Source: Oscillospiraceae bacterium
GTDB taxonomy: Bacteria; Bacillota_A; Clostridia; Oscillospirales; Ruminococcaceae
Direction: 5' to 3'
DNA length: 28,583 bases
Assembly: GCA_900766795.1 (NCBI GenBank)
Contig: CAAFWX010000379.1
Location: 1-28,583, forward strand
Shown: positions 1-7,526 of the stretch, piece after piece
How the letters are laid out: each line of letters starts with the position of its first letter
Numbering within the stretch: position 1 is the first letter of the stretch
Program-made: the position numbers and the translations under genes
Notes under the pieces: generated by a model
What the model was told of the DNA's origin: nothing
The model's input: the letters and a program-made list of their open reading frames with translations, nothing else
Database searches by the model: none

Positions 1-537
1 AACATCTCCTGCCCCAACGTCAAGGCGGGCGGCGCTACATGGGGAGTAACCTGCGAGGGCGCGGCGGCTGTCACAAAGGCAGTGAGAAAAGCCACAAGCA
101 AGCCGCTTATCGTGAAGCTTACCCCTAACGTAACCGACATTACCTCTATCGCCAAGGCGGTTGAAGCGGAGGGCGCGGACAGCATTTCCCTCATCAACAC
201 GCTCCTCGGAATGCGCATAAACATCAACACCCGCCGCCCCGTGCTGCACAACAACATGGGCGGACTCAGCGGCCCTGCGGTTTTCCCGGTTGCGGTAAGA
301 ATGGTATGGCAGTGCTACAAGGCTGTAAAGATACCGATAATCGGCATGGGCGGTATCGCCACATGGGAGGACGCTGTTGAGATGATGCTTGCGGGCGCTT
401 CCGCAATCCAGATGGGCACGGCAATCTTCACCGACCCCTACGCTCCCTTAAAGGTTATCGACGGGCTTGCGGAGTACATGGACAAGAACGGAATTAAGAG
501 TCTTTCCGAGATTGTCGGACAGGTTCAGCCTTGGTAA
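1..537 (+). CDS. pyrD: Dihydroorotate dehydrogenase, class 1B catalytic subunit (C-terminal part)
   Basis: This is a partial gene; its 5' part lies before the window, and the reading frame is open from base 1. It oxidises dihydroorotate to orotate in cytoplasmic pyrimidine synthesis; class 1B enzymes pair with the iron-sulfur/FAD subunit PyrK. The visible part begins with [11 protein letters not shown], the family's active-site loop in which the Cys is the catalytic base. It continues with KLTPNVTD, the INTLLGMRI stretch, GGLSGPA and the FMN-phosphate-binding IIGMGGI and [10 protein letters not shown] segments, all in the order expected for a (beta/alpha)8 PyrD barrel. About 178 residues are present of roughly 300. 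GTG at 82 is internal, not a start. The gene ends with TAA 12 bases before the next start, with no terminator in between, so readthrough is likely. The assignment to PyrD rather than PreA rests on the NISCPNV loop and the TLLGMRI stretch. Confidence 0.93.
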   Translation, partial: NISCPNVKAGGATWGVTCEGAAAVTKAVRKATSKPLIVKLTPNVTDITSIAKAVEAEGADSISLINTLLGMRININTRRPVLHNNMGGLSGPAVFPVAVRMVWQCYKAVKIPIIGMGGIATWEDAVEMMLAGASAIQMGTAIFTDPYAPLKVIDGLAEYMDKNGIKSLSEIVGQVQPW

Positions 538-548
538 GCCTCCCATGA

Positions 549-1268
549 ATGGTGATTAATATGAAAACAAAGAAGCTTATTTTCCTCATAGCGCTCGCGC
601 TGATTACCCTCACCTCGGCGTTTTTCGCGACCATTTATTTCAACGATATTCAGCTTTATTCCTACATGCCCGATGAGTACCGCATAGACGGCGACGACCT
701 GATTGTCTGCTACAAGCCGGTAATTTACCTCTACCCGCAGGAGGAAACGCAGGTCAGCGTAAAGCTTGATGTAAGCGACTTCACCGTGACCTACCCCGAG
801 TACAACGACGGCTGGAATGTCACCGCGCGCCCCGACGGCACTCTTTTCACCGAGGACGGCGGCGAGTACAGCTATCTTTTCTGGGAAGCTAAAACCGACG
901 CCGAGTACGATTTCAGCGAGGGCTTCTGCGTAAAGGGCGAGGACACTGCGGAGTTTCTGCGCCGGGCGCTTTCCGCGCAGGGGCTCACCCCCCGGGAGTA
1001 CAACGAGTTTATCGTCTACTGGTACCCACTCATGAAAGACAACGCGTATAACGTAATCAGCTTCCAGACGACAGCCTACGAGCAGGGCGCGGCGCTTAGC
1101 GTCACCCCGAAGCCCGACGCTGTGAAGCGCGTTTTCATGGCATATTACGCAAGCGACAAGCCTGTGGAGCTGCCCGCGCAGGAGCTTTGCGGCTTTGAGC
1201 GCGAGGGCTTTACGGTTGTGGAGTGGGGCGGCACACAGATTAGCTTTCAGGAAAGGAACACCCCATGA
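549..1268 (+). CDS. Uncharacterised membrane-anchored protein with KPVIYLYP motif
   Basis: I do not know a function. The protein has 239 residues, a short positively charged N-terminus followed by one hydrophobic helix (about residues 9-30), then an entirely polar remainder, so it is probably anchored with its body outside the membrane. The outer part has KPVIYLYP (56-63), LFWE (110-113), NEFIVYWYP (152-160) and VVEWGG near the C-terminus. From memory these blocks recur in a broadly distributed, unnamed bacterial family; I could not check this. Aromatic residues and acidic residues are frequent. The start is uncertain: ATG at 549 and GTG at 552 lack a convincing ribosome site, while ATG at 561 has only GGTG before it and gives the typical MKTKK start. 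The stop TGA overlaps the ruvX ATG in ATGA, so the two are translationally coupled. Confidence 0.72.
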   Translation: MVINMKTKKLIFLIALALITLTSAFFATIYFNDIQLYSYMPDEYRIDGDDLIVCYKPVIYLYPQEETQVSVKLDVSDFTVTYPEYNDGWNVTARPDGTLFTEDGGEYSYLFWEAKTDAEYDFSEGFCVKGEDTAEFLRRALSAQGLTPREYNEFIVYWYPLMKDNAYNVISFQTTAYEQGAALSVTPKPDAVKRVFMAYYASDKPVELPAQELCGFEREGFTVVEWGGTQISFQERNTP

Positions 1269-1693
1269 AGATAATGGCAGTTGATTACGGCGACAGCCGC
1301 ACGGGTCTTGCTACCTGCGACAAGGGAGAGATACTTGCCTCTCCGCTGATGATAATACAGGAGAAGGACTTCGACCGCTGCGTTGAAAAGACGGCGGAGC
1401 AGGCGAAGCTTAACCGCGCGGAGCGCATTGTTGTGGGCAATCCCATCAATATGAACGGCACGCTGGGACCCCGCTCTGAGAAGTGCGCGCTTTTCGCGGA
1501 GAAGCTGAGGGCGCTTGTTGACGTGGAGGTTGTGATGTGGGACGAGCGCTCCTCCACGGTTTCTGCAATTAACATCATGAACGAGAACAACGTCCGCGGC
1601 AAAAAGCGCAAGGAAACCCTTGACGCTGCCGCAGCGGCGATAATCCTCGAAAGCTATCTTGCCTACCGCAGAAATCACCCCGACGAGCCGTGA
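1265..1693 (+). CDS. ruvX: Putative pre-16S rRNA nuclease / Holliday junction resolvase RuvX (YqgF)
   Basis: The 142-residue length is normal for the YqgF/RuvX family, an RNase H-like nuclease implicated in 16S rRNA 5'-end maturation and originally proposed as a Holliday junction resolvase. The three acidic metal-binding positions are visible: D7 in VDYGDSRTG, E94 in WDERSST, and D120 in TLDAAAAAIIL. The VVGNPINMNGTLG block (56-68) is the usual RuvX substrate loop. The start ATG at 1265 overlaps the previous stop by 4 bases, and the gene ends in a GTGA overlap with the next, so it is embedded in a coupled run. In many Firmicutes ruvX sits with a DUF1292 gene; here a DUF1292 gene is found 4 kb away on the other strand. 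Confidence 0.93.
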   Translation: MKIMAVDYGDSRTGLATCDKGEILASPLMIIQEKDFDRCVEKTAEQAKLNRAERIVVGNPINMNGTLGPRSEKCALFAEKLRALVDVEVVMWDERSSTVSAINIMNENNVRGKKRKETLDAAAAAIILESYLAYRRNHPDEP

Positions 1694-2553
1694 AGGGTTT
1701 ATTAAGACGCGGAGGAACGAGGCTGGAATATCCCGAGTACTGCACACGCTGCTTTCTGCCGAAATGCGGCTGTGGCGCAGGGAAAACGCGCAGCATTTTT
1801 CGCACTCTGGAATACCGCGGAGATTTCACCCAAGAAGAACGTAATATTCCACGCAACACTGCCCTCATTTTTATCCTGATATCGGTGGTGATAATCGTGA
1901 TGAGCCTGATAAAGCCCTGCCTGCTTTCGCAGAAAGAAGAACAGCTGGAGCGGGGGCTTGCGGCAAGGCAGGCGGTTTCAACCGACGCGTTCAGCGAAAT
2001 CTGCAACTCGCTTCTTTCTGAGCAATACATCGACTACACCGAAGCCGACCTGCTGGCTTTAAGGACGGAGCAGAAAAATGCAGCAGCGCTGGGGTTTTCG
2101 TGCGCGGCAGTACAGCTGTTTCCGCTTGTGGCGGCGATTCTTGTGTTGATGAAACAAACGCGCGGAATCTGGCTTCTGGAGCGTGCGGCGATAGTCACCC
2201 GTGTTTCTTCTGCGATAGCGCATACCGTGCTTGGCGCATGGTATGCGGCGCTGTTTATTATGGCGGTGTTTTTCACGGCGGCATTTTCCGAGCGAAAGCT
2301 TTTCCGCCTCGCGCTTAAAGCGGAATGCCGAAATATTCCCGAAACGCTTTCCGATAAGATGAAAAAGTATGCCGACAGTATGGGCTGGAAGTGCGCATGG
2401 TGCGGCAGGGTCAACAGGGGCGTTGTTTTCCGCTGCAAATATTGCGGAGAGCTTACCCCGAGAGCGCGCACATTCAGATTGCCCGATGATTTCACGGAAG
2501 AAAAAAGCGTGGTATCCGACGACGTGCCGACAATATTCAAGGACGGTGAATGA
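1690..2553 (+). CDS. Membrane protein with N-terminal cysteine cluster and C-terminal zinc ribbon, function unknown
   Basis: Not recognised as a named family. It has 287 residues. The N-terminus has a cysteine cluster CTRC...CGCG (C18, C21, C26, C28). A hydrophobic segment follows at about 57-75, then a polar stretch of about 50 residues with coiled-coil-like charge (80-130), then further hydrophobic segments at about 133-154 and 167-198. The cytosolic-looking tail carries C235-x2-C238 and C249-x2-C252 (CAWC...CKYCG), a zinc-ribbon arrangement. The start is GTG at 1690, overlapping the ruvX stop in GTGA, and the next ATG follows the TGA directly, so the gene is coupled on both sides. The two terminal metal-binding-like ends around a membrane core suggest a membrane-tethered zinc-ribbon protein; nothing in the sequence shows an enzyme site. 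Confidence 0.75.
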   Translation: MKGLLRRGGTRLEYPEYCTRCFLPKCGCGAGKTRSIFRTLEYRGDFTQEERNIPRNTALIFILISVVIIVMSLIKPCLLSQKEEQLERGLAARQAVSTDAFSEICNSLLSEQYIDYTEADLLALRTEQKNAAALGFSCAAVQLFPLVAAILVLMKQTRGIWLLERAAIVTRVSSAIAHTVLGAWYAALFIMAVFFTAAFSERKLFRLALKAECRNIPETLSDKMKKYADSMGWKCAWCGRVNRGVVFRCKYCGELTPRARTFRLPDDFTEEKSVVSDDVPTIFKDGE

Positions 2554-3042
2554 ATGTACCGAGTTTCCTTTACGGGGTACCGCCCGTCAAAACTTGGCTT
2601 TTTCAGCGAGGACGACCCGATGTGCGTTGACTTAAAGCGGCGCCTTGCAAAGCAGATTTCCGAGCTTTACGAAAAGGGAGCGGACAGCTTCTTTTCGGGT
2701 ATGGCGCTGGGAGTTGACATGTGGTGCGCAGAGGAGGTTTTGAAGCTTCGTGAACTGCACTCCGAGGTCAGGCTCACGGCGGTTCTGCCCTGCCGCAGTC
2801 AGGCGGAAAAGTGGAGCGAAGCGGACAGGCAGCGCTATCACGACCTGCTTGCGAAGTGCGACAAGGTAATCTGCGTCAGCGAGGAGTACACCAAGGACTG
2901 CATGTTCAAGCGCAATCGCGCGCTTGTGGAGCTGTGCGACCTGCTTGTGGCGGTCTATGACGGCAAGAGCGGCGGCACGAAATACACCGTGGACTATGCG
3001 GCGAAGCTTCACAGAAAGACGATTGTAGTTCCGCCGATGTAG
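2554..3042 (+). CDS. SLOG-fold protein, YpsA/DUF1273-like
   Basis: The protein has 162 residues of the SLOG Rossmann-like superfamily (YpsA/DUF1273 type), which is thought to bind nucleotide-derived ligands; the ligand of this branch is unknown. Visible family features are the N-terminal TGYRP (7-11), the glycine-rich SGMALGVDMW (48-57), and the C-terminal RNRALVELCDLLVAVYDG followed by GGT and a YTVDYA helix. B. subtilis YpsA is linked to cell division and oxidative stress; transfer of that role here is only an inference. ATG 2554 follows the upstream TGA with no gap, and the upstream AAGGACGG provides the ribosome site. This is the last gene of the pyrD-to-SLOG run; a strong terminator follows 14 bases after the TAG. 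Confidence 0.86.
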   Translation: MYRVSFTGYRPSKLGFFSEDDPMCVDLKRRLAKQISELYEKGADSFFSGMALGVDMWCAEEVLKLRELHSEVRLTAVLPCRSQAEKWSEADRQRYHDLLAKCDKVICVSEEYTKDCMFKRNRALVELCDLLVAVYDGKSGGTKYTVDYAAKLHRKTIVVPPM

Positions 3043-3056
3043 CGAATAGAAAACGA

Positions 3057-3093
3057 ATCCGCTTTTGCGTTGTTGTGCAAAAGCGGATTTTTT
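3057..3093 (+). terminator. Rho-independent terminator, probably bidirectional
   Basis: A perfect 12-bp inverted repeat (3057-3068 with 3077-3088, arms ATCCGCTTTTGC/GCAAAAGCGGAT, 8-base loop) is followed by six T. It ends the plus-strand run that finishes with the SLOG gene. It also lies just past the tetR stop, which is inside the T tract, so the same hairpin can serve the convergent gene. Confidence 0.93.
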
Positions 3094-3646
3094 ATTTGTC
3101 GCTGTTATTTACCATCTGTTCGATAATCTTCGAGGTGCAGCCCGAAATGACGTTGTAGGCGGCTTCGCGCTCCTCGTCGCGGAATCCGGCGATTGTGTGG
3201 AACGAGCCTTGAATGAGAAAGGTCAGTATGATGTCGTTGTCGAGCGTGTTGATGTCAGGGTACTTTTCGTACAGAGAAGCTTTTATGCGCTGCTCGATTT
3301 TCTGCGAGAACAGGGAGTAGCGGCTGCCCGAGAAAACCGAACTGAGCAGTCGGTTTTCGGAAAACGCACGGAAAATCTCCGTGGCAAACTCCGAAGCGTA
3401 CTCTTGGGGCTGTGTGAAGAATTTTTCCTTAAGGTTAAGATTGCTGATAATCTGCTCGATGATTTCGTCCTCGATTTCGTCCGACAGGAAGTAGATGTCG
3501 GCGTAGTGCAGATAGAACGTAGCCTTGTTTATCCCCGCCAGCTTTGACAGCTCCGTGACGGTTATCTTCTCAATCGGCTTTTTCTTGCGCAGCTCAAGGA
3601 ATGCCGCCCTTATCGCCGCTTTGGTGCGCTGTATTCTCAAATCCAT
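3092..3646 (-). CDS. TetR/AcrR-family transcriptional regulator
   Basis: The protein has 184 residues from the preferred ATG at 3646, chosen because AGAGGTGA lies 4 bases upstream; a TTG at 3667 would add seven residues and place that ribosome site inside the gene. The N-terminal TetR_N helix-turn-helix covers about residues 5-52, with the characteristic ITVTELSKLAGINKATFYLHY recognition-helix region. The C-terminal ligand/dimer domain is variable; a general form with a short hydrophobic helix near residues 130-150 is visible and the ligand cannot be read from it. The gene is divergent from glgB, 183 bases apart, and its promoter overlaps the glgB promoter, so autoregulation and control of glgB are likely. 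No efflux pump or other usual TetR target is adjacent. Confidence 0.9.
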   Translation of the reverse strand: MDLRIQRTKAAIRAAFLELRKKKPIEKITVTELSKLAGINKATFYLHYADIYFLSDEIEDEIIEQIISNLNLKEKFFTQPQEYASEFATEIFRAFSENRLLSSVFSGSRYSLFSQKIEQRIKASLYEKYPDINTLDNDIILTFLIQGSFHTIAGFRDEEREAAYNVISGCTSKIIEQMVNNSDK

Positions 3647-3712
3647 ATTCTCACCTCTTTTCAACAAATTGAGAAAAGCGTCGCTTATTTGACTAAGGTC
3701 GATATTTGTCGG

Positions 3713-3741
3713 TTGAACACCTTTTGCATCTTATGTATAAT
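3713..3741 (+). promoter_or_regulatory. Sigma-A promoter of glgB
   Basis: TTGAAC (3713-3718), 17-base spacer, TATAAT (3736-3741), pointing to glgB. Its -10 box overlaps the -10 box of the opposing tetR promoter (3740-3745), so the two promoters exclude each other sterically. Confidence 0.82.
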
Positions 3742-3768
3742 TATATTATAAAAAACAACGCTTGTCAA
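3740..3768 (-). promoter_or_regulatory. Consensus sigma-A promoter of the tetR-type gene
   Basis: On the minus strand a perfect TTGACA (3768-3763), 17-base spacer and perfect TATAAT (3745-3740) drive the TetR-family gene. Its -35 box lies inside the GTCAATAAAGCGAC operator-like box at 3764-3777, which fits autorepression. Confidence 0.85.
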
Positions 3769-3829
3769 TAAAGCGACAGGCATTTATTATTTGTTTTGCA
3801 GTATTTTTTCTCGGAGGTCATTGGGAAGA

Positions 3830-5668
3830 ATGAATTTCGGAGAGTTTTATTCCGGGAACTGCTTTGACGCCTACCGCTGGCTTGGCGCTCACCCCGACGA
3901 ACGCGGCACGGTTTTCAGAGTATATGCGCCCGCCGCCGACGCGGTTAGCGTAATCGGCGAGTTCAACGGCTGGACGGATTCCCACATGGAGCGCACGATT
4001 GACGAAAAGTTCTGGGAGCTTTATATAGACGGTGCCCGCGCGGGGCAGATGTACAAGTACCGCATTTATTCCGACAGCGGCACTGTTGAGCACTGCGACC
4101 CCTACGGCTTCGGCATGGAGCTTCGCCCGAATTTCGCGAGCATAATCCGCGACATGAGCAGCTTTGCTTTTGACGACGAGGACTGGCTCAAAAAGCGCCC
4201 CACATGGCACGGCGACGCGCTCAACATCTATGAGGTGCATTTAGGCTCCTGGAAGAACAATCCCGAGAGCGAGAGCGGGAGATACACCTACAAGGAAATC
4301 GCGCCGTGGCTGGTAAGCTACTGCCTCGAGTCAGGGTACAACTGCATTGAGCTTATGCCGCTTAACGAGTACCCTTGCGACGAAAGCTGGGGCTATCAGG
4401 CAACCGGCTTTTTCTCGCCTACCTCCCGCTACGGAACAGCCGACGAGCTGAAATACTTCGTCAACTACTGCCACCGTCACAAAATCGCCGTGTTCATGGA
4501 TTTCGTTCCCGTCCACTTTGCGGTAGACGGCTACGCGCTGGCGAATTTTGACGGCAATCCAATCTACGAGAGTAAATACAAGGATATCGCTTACAGCGAG
4601 TGGGGAAGCTGCAACTTCGACCACACAAACCCCATCGTCAACAGCTTCCTGAAATCTGCCGCGGACTACTGGCTCACAGAATACCACGTTGACGGACTTC
4701 GCATGGACGCTATCAGCCGCGTAATATACTGGGGCGGCGACCCTAATCGCGGCGAGAATGTCTGCGGAACGCGCTTCCTTAAGAGCATGAATGTCGGCTT
4801 AAAGCTGCGCCACCCCACGGCTGTTCTTTGCGCGGAGGACTCCACGGATTTTGCGCTTGTCACGAAGCCCGTGGAACAGGGCGGACTTGGCTTTGACTAC
4901 AAGTGGGACATGGGCTGGATGAACGACACTCTGGACTACTTCCGAATGAGCCCCGCGGACAGGCTCCCCGCCTATCATAAGCTGACCTTCTCGATGATGT
5001 ACAATTACAGCGAGAAGTTCATTCTGGCGCTCTCCCATGATGAGAACGTCCACGGAAAGGCAACCATTGTCCAGAAAATGTACGGCTTGTATGACGACAA
5101 ATTCACGCAGGCGCGGGCATTCTATATGTATATGTACGCTCACCCCGGAAAGAAGCTGAACTTCATGGGAAACGAAATCGGACAGCTTCGCGAGTGGGAC
5201 GAAAAGCAGGAGCAGGATTGGAGCGTGCTGAACTATCCCATGCATGACAGCTTCCATGAGTTTATGATGAAGCTGTGTGGGATTTATCTGAAAAAGCCCG
5301 CGCTTTCGCGATGGGACGACAGCTTTGACGGGTTCCGCTGGCTGGACTGCGACAGCAACTGGAAGCGCTGCTATGCAATGCTCAGAAGCTGTCCCGATGA
5401 GAAGCCCATTGCGGCGGTGTTCAATTTCTCGGACGAGCTTCAGACGGAATACACGCTGAATATCGGCAAGGGAAACGAGCTTCGCATTTTCCTCGACAGC
5501 ACGGACGACATCTGGAGCGGCTGTGCGCCGCATTACCCTAAGCGGCTTTGCGCGGATTATGACGGAAATGTCCGCTTTGACGTGCCGCGCTATTCCGCAG
5601 CATATTATGAGCTTGCGCCCGTTTCCCAAAAGAAAAATTCGGGACGTTCCCGCCGAAAGAAGCTCTGA
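3830..5668 (+). CDS. glgB: 1,4-alpha-glucan branching enzyme (GH13)
   Basis: GlgB cuts alpha-1,4 glucan chains and re-attaches them by alpha-1,6 links, making glycogen in the cytoplasm. From ATG 3830 the protein has 612 residues, typical of the family. An N-terminal CBM48-like domain (about 18-105, with FNGWTD at 45-50) precedes the GH13 barrel. The conserved regions are DFVPVHF (224-230), GLRMDA with nucleophile D293, CAEDS with acid/base E336, and LSHDENVHG with H403-D404. FMGNEIGQLREWDE is also characteristic. A C-terminal beta domain and a basic tail (GRSRRKK) finish it. The start was chosen because CGGAGG lies at 3812-3817 (12-base spacing); a TTG at 3821 is only 3 bases from it. No other glg gene is adjacent, so glgB is separate from the rest of the glycogen pathway here. 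Confidence 0.95.
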   Translation: MNFGEFYSGNCFDAYRWLGAHPDERGTVFRVYAPAADAVSVIGEFNGWTDSHMERTIDEKFWELYIDGARAGQMYKYRIYSDSGTVEHCDPYGFGMELRPNFASIIRDMSSFAFDDEDWLKKRPTWHGDALNIYEVHLGSWKNNPESESGRYTYKEIAPWLVSYCLESGYNCIELMPLNEYPCDESWGYQATGFFSPTSRYGTADELKYFVNYCHRHKIAVFMDFVPVHFAVDGYALANFDGNPIYESKYKDIAYSEWGSCNFDHTNPIVNSFLKSAADYWLTEYHVDGLRMDAISRVIYWGGDPNRGENVCGTRFLKSMNVGLKLRHPTAVLCAEDSTDFALVTKPVEQGGLGFDYKWDMGWMNDTLDYFRMSPADRLPAYHKLTFSMMYNYSEKFILALSHDENVHGKATIVQKMYGLYDDKFTQARAFYMYMYAHPGKKLNFMGNEIGQLREWDEKQEQDWSVLNYPMHDSFHEFMMKLCGIYLKKPALSRWDDSFDGFRWLDCDSNWKRCYAMLRSCPDEKPIAAVFNFSDELQTEYTLNIGKGNELRIFLDSTDDIWSGCAPHYPKRLCADYDGNVRFDVPRYSAAYYELAPVSQKKNSGRSRRKKL

Positions 5669-5700
5669 TTTGCTTTCCACCGCATTAACTTATATAATTT

Positions 5701-5734
5701 GCCGCCCAAAGAAATTTTGGGCGGCGCTTTCTTT
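5701..5734 (+). terminator. Rho-independent terminator of glgB
   Basis: Arms GCCGCCCAAA (5701-5710) and TTTGGGCGGC (5716-5725) enclose a 5-base loop and are followed by GCTTTCTTTG, a broken T tract. The 90 bases after it, up to the DUF1292 stop at 5826, hold nothing I can identify. Confidence 0.85.
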
Positions 5735-5825
5735 GCAGAAAAGTTCCCATGGCGGCGGGAATCCGCGAACCTGCGAAAAAAACTCGCTGCCTGTCATGGG
5801 CGCGGCGCATTTTCGTGTCCCGCTT

Positions 5826-6104
5826 TTACTCTCCTAGGATTTCCTTGTTCATATCCCGAATAAAGCTGTTCACCTTTTCCCACTCCTCTGCGGTTTCGAT
5901 AGCGGCAATCGTTATCTCGCCGTTGATGTCGCCCTTGAAGCACGCCGCCGAAACGCAAATTGCGCCGTCAGCGTTGGTGGAGTTGTCGGTGAAAATGATG
6001 TACTGCTTTCCTGTTTCGTCGTCTGCGAATGCCGCAATGATTTCATATTCCGTGTCAACGCCCTCGGCATTGGGCACGGTGAATTTTTTTACTTCATTTT
6101 CCAT
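5826..6104 (-). CDS. DUF1292 family protein (YrzB-like)
   Basis: A small acidic cytosolic protein of 92 residues. DUF1292/YrzB proteins of Firmicutes have this length, begin with a short beta-rich segment (here KKFTVPNAEGVDTEYEIIAAF), and end with the ETAEEWEKVNSFI helix, which matches. Function is unknown. The ATG at 6104 is preceded by GGGAGGAC at the right distance; the longer reading frame to 6152 has no ribosome site and runs into its own promoter. In other Firmicutes this gene is usually next to ruvX; here it is monocistronic and divergent from a transporter. Confidence 0.87.
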   Translation of the reverse strand: MENEVKKFTVPNAEGVDTEYEIIAAFADDETGKQYIIFTDNSTNADGAICVSAACFKGDINGEITIAAIETAEEWEKVNSFIRDMNKEILGE

Positions 6105-6140
6105 GCTGTCCTCCCATGTAAAACCGATGTAATTTGTATC

Positions 6141-6169
6141 AGTATAACACATTTCCGCAAAATATGCAA
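6141..6169 (-). promoter_or_regulatory. Sigma-A promoter of the DUF1292 gene
   Basis: Minus strand TTGCAT (6169-6164), 17-base spacer, TATACT (6146-6141), 37 bases before the DUF1292 start. Confidence 0.72.
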
Positions 6170-6173
6170 GCGC

Positions 6174-6202
6174 TTGACATTCTTCCCGCTGCGCGTTATA
6201 AT
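6174..6202 (+). promoter_or_regulatory. Consensus sigma-A promoter of the DMT transporter
   Basis: Perfect TTGACA (6174-6179), 17-base spacer, perfect TATAAT (6197-6202), 33 bases before the transporter start. It is back to back with the DUF1292 promoter: the two -35 boxes are 4 bases apart. Confidence 0.88.
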
Positions 6203-6235
6203 ATCATTTGGCAAAAAGGAAAAGAGGTTTTTTGA

Positions 6236-7111
6236 ATGGAACGTAAGGGCGCGGCGCTTATCGTCGCAGCGGGGCTGCTGTGGGGAACCATAGGATTTTT
6301 CATGCGTATGATGAGCCTTAACGGCTCCACGTTTCAGCTGACGTGTTTTGTGCGCATGGTTTTTGCGTTTGTGTTTATATTTGTTCTGACGGTGATTCGT
6401 TCGGGGATAAAAGCGTTCAGGATTGACCGCAGGACGCTGCTTATGTGCCTGCTTCTTGGAGTTGTCTGCCATGGCATTTATAATGTGATGTACAGCGCGG
6501 CGGTGGATTTGCTGGGAATGGCGGTAAGCTGCGTTCTGATGAACTCCGCGCCCGTTTTCACGACGCTCGCGTCAATGCTTTTCTTCGGCGAACGTCCCAC
6601 CCCGCTTCGCTGGACGGCGCTTGCGGTGAACATTGTCGGGTGTATTCTTGCGGCGGCAGGAGAGGGCGCAGACGCGGCGGCTATTTCTATCACGGGAATA
6701 CTCTGCGGGTTAGGGTCGGGGCTGTGCTATGGCATGACCGCGATTTTCGGAAAGCTTGCGGGCGGCGAAACAGACTCCTTTGTCGTCAGCACTTACAGCT
6801 ATCTGTTCGCGGTGCCGGTGGGGCTTGCGGCTCTCATGTTTTCAAAGCCTGTTCAGCCGAATGCGGGAATACTGGGCTGGGGCGCGCTTCTGGCGCTGAT
6901 TCCGACGGGAATCGCCTATCTGCTTTATTACGGGGGCTTGCGCAGGATAAAGGACACCTGCCGCGTGCCCGTGCTTGCTTCGGGCGAGTGCGTCGTTGCC
7001 GCCCTGATTGGAACAGCGTTCTTTCGGGAAACGCTGAGCGTTGTGAATATCGCGGGAATCGCTCTGGTGCTTTTCTCCATCTTCATGATGGGACGCGGCG
7101 AAAGAAAATAG
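6236..7111 (+). CDS. DMT-superfamily transporter (two EamA repeats)
   Basis: A 291-residue integral membrane protein with about ten hydrophobic helices in two halves, each an EamA repeat: the first begins AALIVAAGLLWGTIGFFMR, the second ISITGILCGLGSGLCYGMTA. The conserved FFGERPT-like motif ends the first repeat and the FFRETLS motif the second. Members export or import small metabolites such as amino acids, nucleosides or drugs; the substrate cannot be read from sequence. ATG 6236 has AGAGG seven bases upstream. The gene is monocistronic, with its own consensus promoter and terminator. Confidence 0.9.
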   Translation: MERKGAALIVAAGLLWGTIGFFMRMMSLNGSTFQLTCFVRMVFAFVFIFVLTVIRSGIKAFRIDRRTLLMCLLLGVVCHGIYNVMYSAAVDLLGMAVSCVLMNSAPVFTTLASMLFFGERPTPLRWTALAVNIVGCILAAAGEGADAAAISITGILCGLGSGLCYGMTAIFGKLAGGETDSFVVSTYSYLFAVPVGLAALMFSKPVQPNAGILGWGALLALIPTGIAYLLYYGGLRRIKDTCRVPVLASGECVVAALIGTAFFRETLSVVNIAGIALVLFSIFMMGRGERK

Positions 7112-7114
7112 TAT

Positions 7115-7148
7115 CACCCCGAGAGCGCGGAATCTCGGGGTGCTTTTT
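7115..7148 (+). terminator. Rho-independent terminator, probably bidirectional
   Basis: Arms CACCCCGAGA (7115-7124) and TCTCGGGGTG (7133-7142) are followed by CTTTTTCT. It separates the DMT transporter gene from the convergent DUF4363 gene, which ends at 7149. Confidence 0.9.
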
Positions 7149-7526
7149 CTACAATATTTTCCAGAATGTCGGAAGCTGCATTTTGCGGAACATCTCAATC
7201 TGAGCCTGCGCGCGGTCGCAGGAGGCGTAAAGTTCCTCGTTACCCTCCTGCGCAAATGAGTATATCTCCGAAATTGAGGAGGTAATCTCCAGCGCGTGCC
7301 CGAGGTCGTTTATGAGAATGCTTAAGTCCATGAAGCTGTTCCATTCATCTTGAAGCTTCTTTGCGGCTTCTACGCACGCCTTGTCGTCGCCGCGCTCAAA
7401 AGCGTCCTCTGTATCGGACACCATTTGGCTCAGCTTTTCGCTGACGGAGTTCACCTCATACACTGACCATACGCAGCCCGCCGACATCACGACAAGCAGC
7501 ACAATGCTAATGACGAAACGCTTCAC
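7149..7526 (-). CDS. DUF4363 family protein
   Basis: The 125-residue protein has one N-terminal hydrophobic helix (about 4-20, RFVISIVLLVVMSAGC) and then an all-helical polar body with many Asp/Glu and a regular heptad-like pattern (30-115). The hydrophobic helix can be a signal anchor; VMSAGC resembles a lipobox, but its position and small residues only weakly support lipidation. DUF4363 proteins in Clostridia are normally encoded next to DUF421 (YetF-like) proteins, as here. Start is GTG at 7526, directly after the TGA of the upstream gene, with GGAGGGAG before it. It is the second gene of a two-gene unit. Function is unknown; a partner of the DUF421 protein is inferred from the adjacency. 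Confidence 0.82.
   Translation of the reverse strand: MKRFVISIVLLVVMSAGCVWSVYEVNSVSEKLSQMVSDTEDAFERGDDKACVEAAKKLQDEWNSFMDLSILINDLGHALEITSSISEIYSFAQEGNEELYASCDRAQAQIEMFRKMQLPTFWKIL

Larger units (their letters stand above)
3680..3777. promoter_or_regulatory. Three related operator-like boxes between tetR and glgB
   Basis: GTCGCTTATTTGAC (3680-3693) and GTCAATAAAGCGAC (3764-3777) are inverted copies with 12 of 14 matches, 84 bp centre to centre, about eight helical turns. A third, weaker copy GTCGATATTTGTC lies at 3698-3710, directly upstream of the glgB -35. Box 3764-3777 overlaps the tetR -35 and lies downstream of the glgB -10. The arrangement suggests binding of the divergent TetR-family protein, but the protein-site link is inferred. 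Confidence 0.55.

Noticed and set aside
1247..2030. Minus-strand frames opposite ruvX and the zinc-ribbon gene
   Set aside because: They are antisense to coupled genes and have no recognisable features or ribosome sites.
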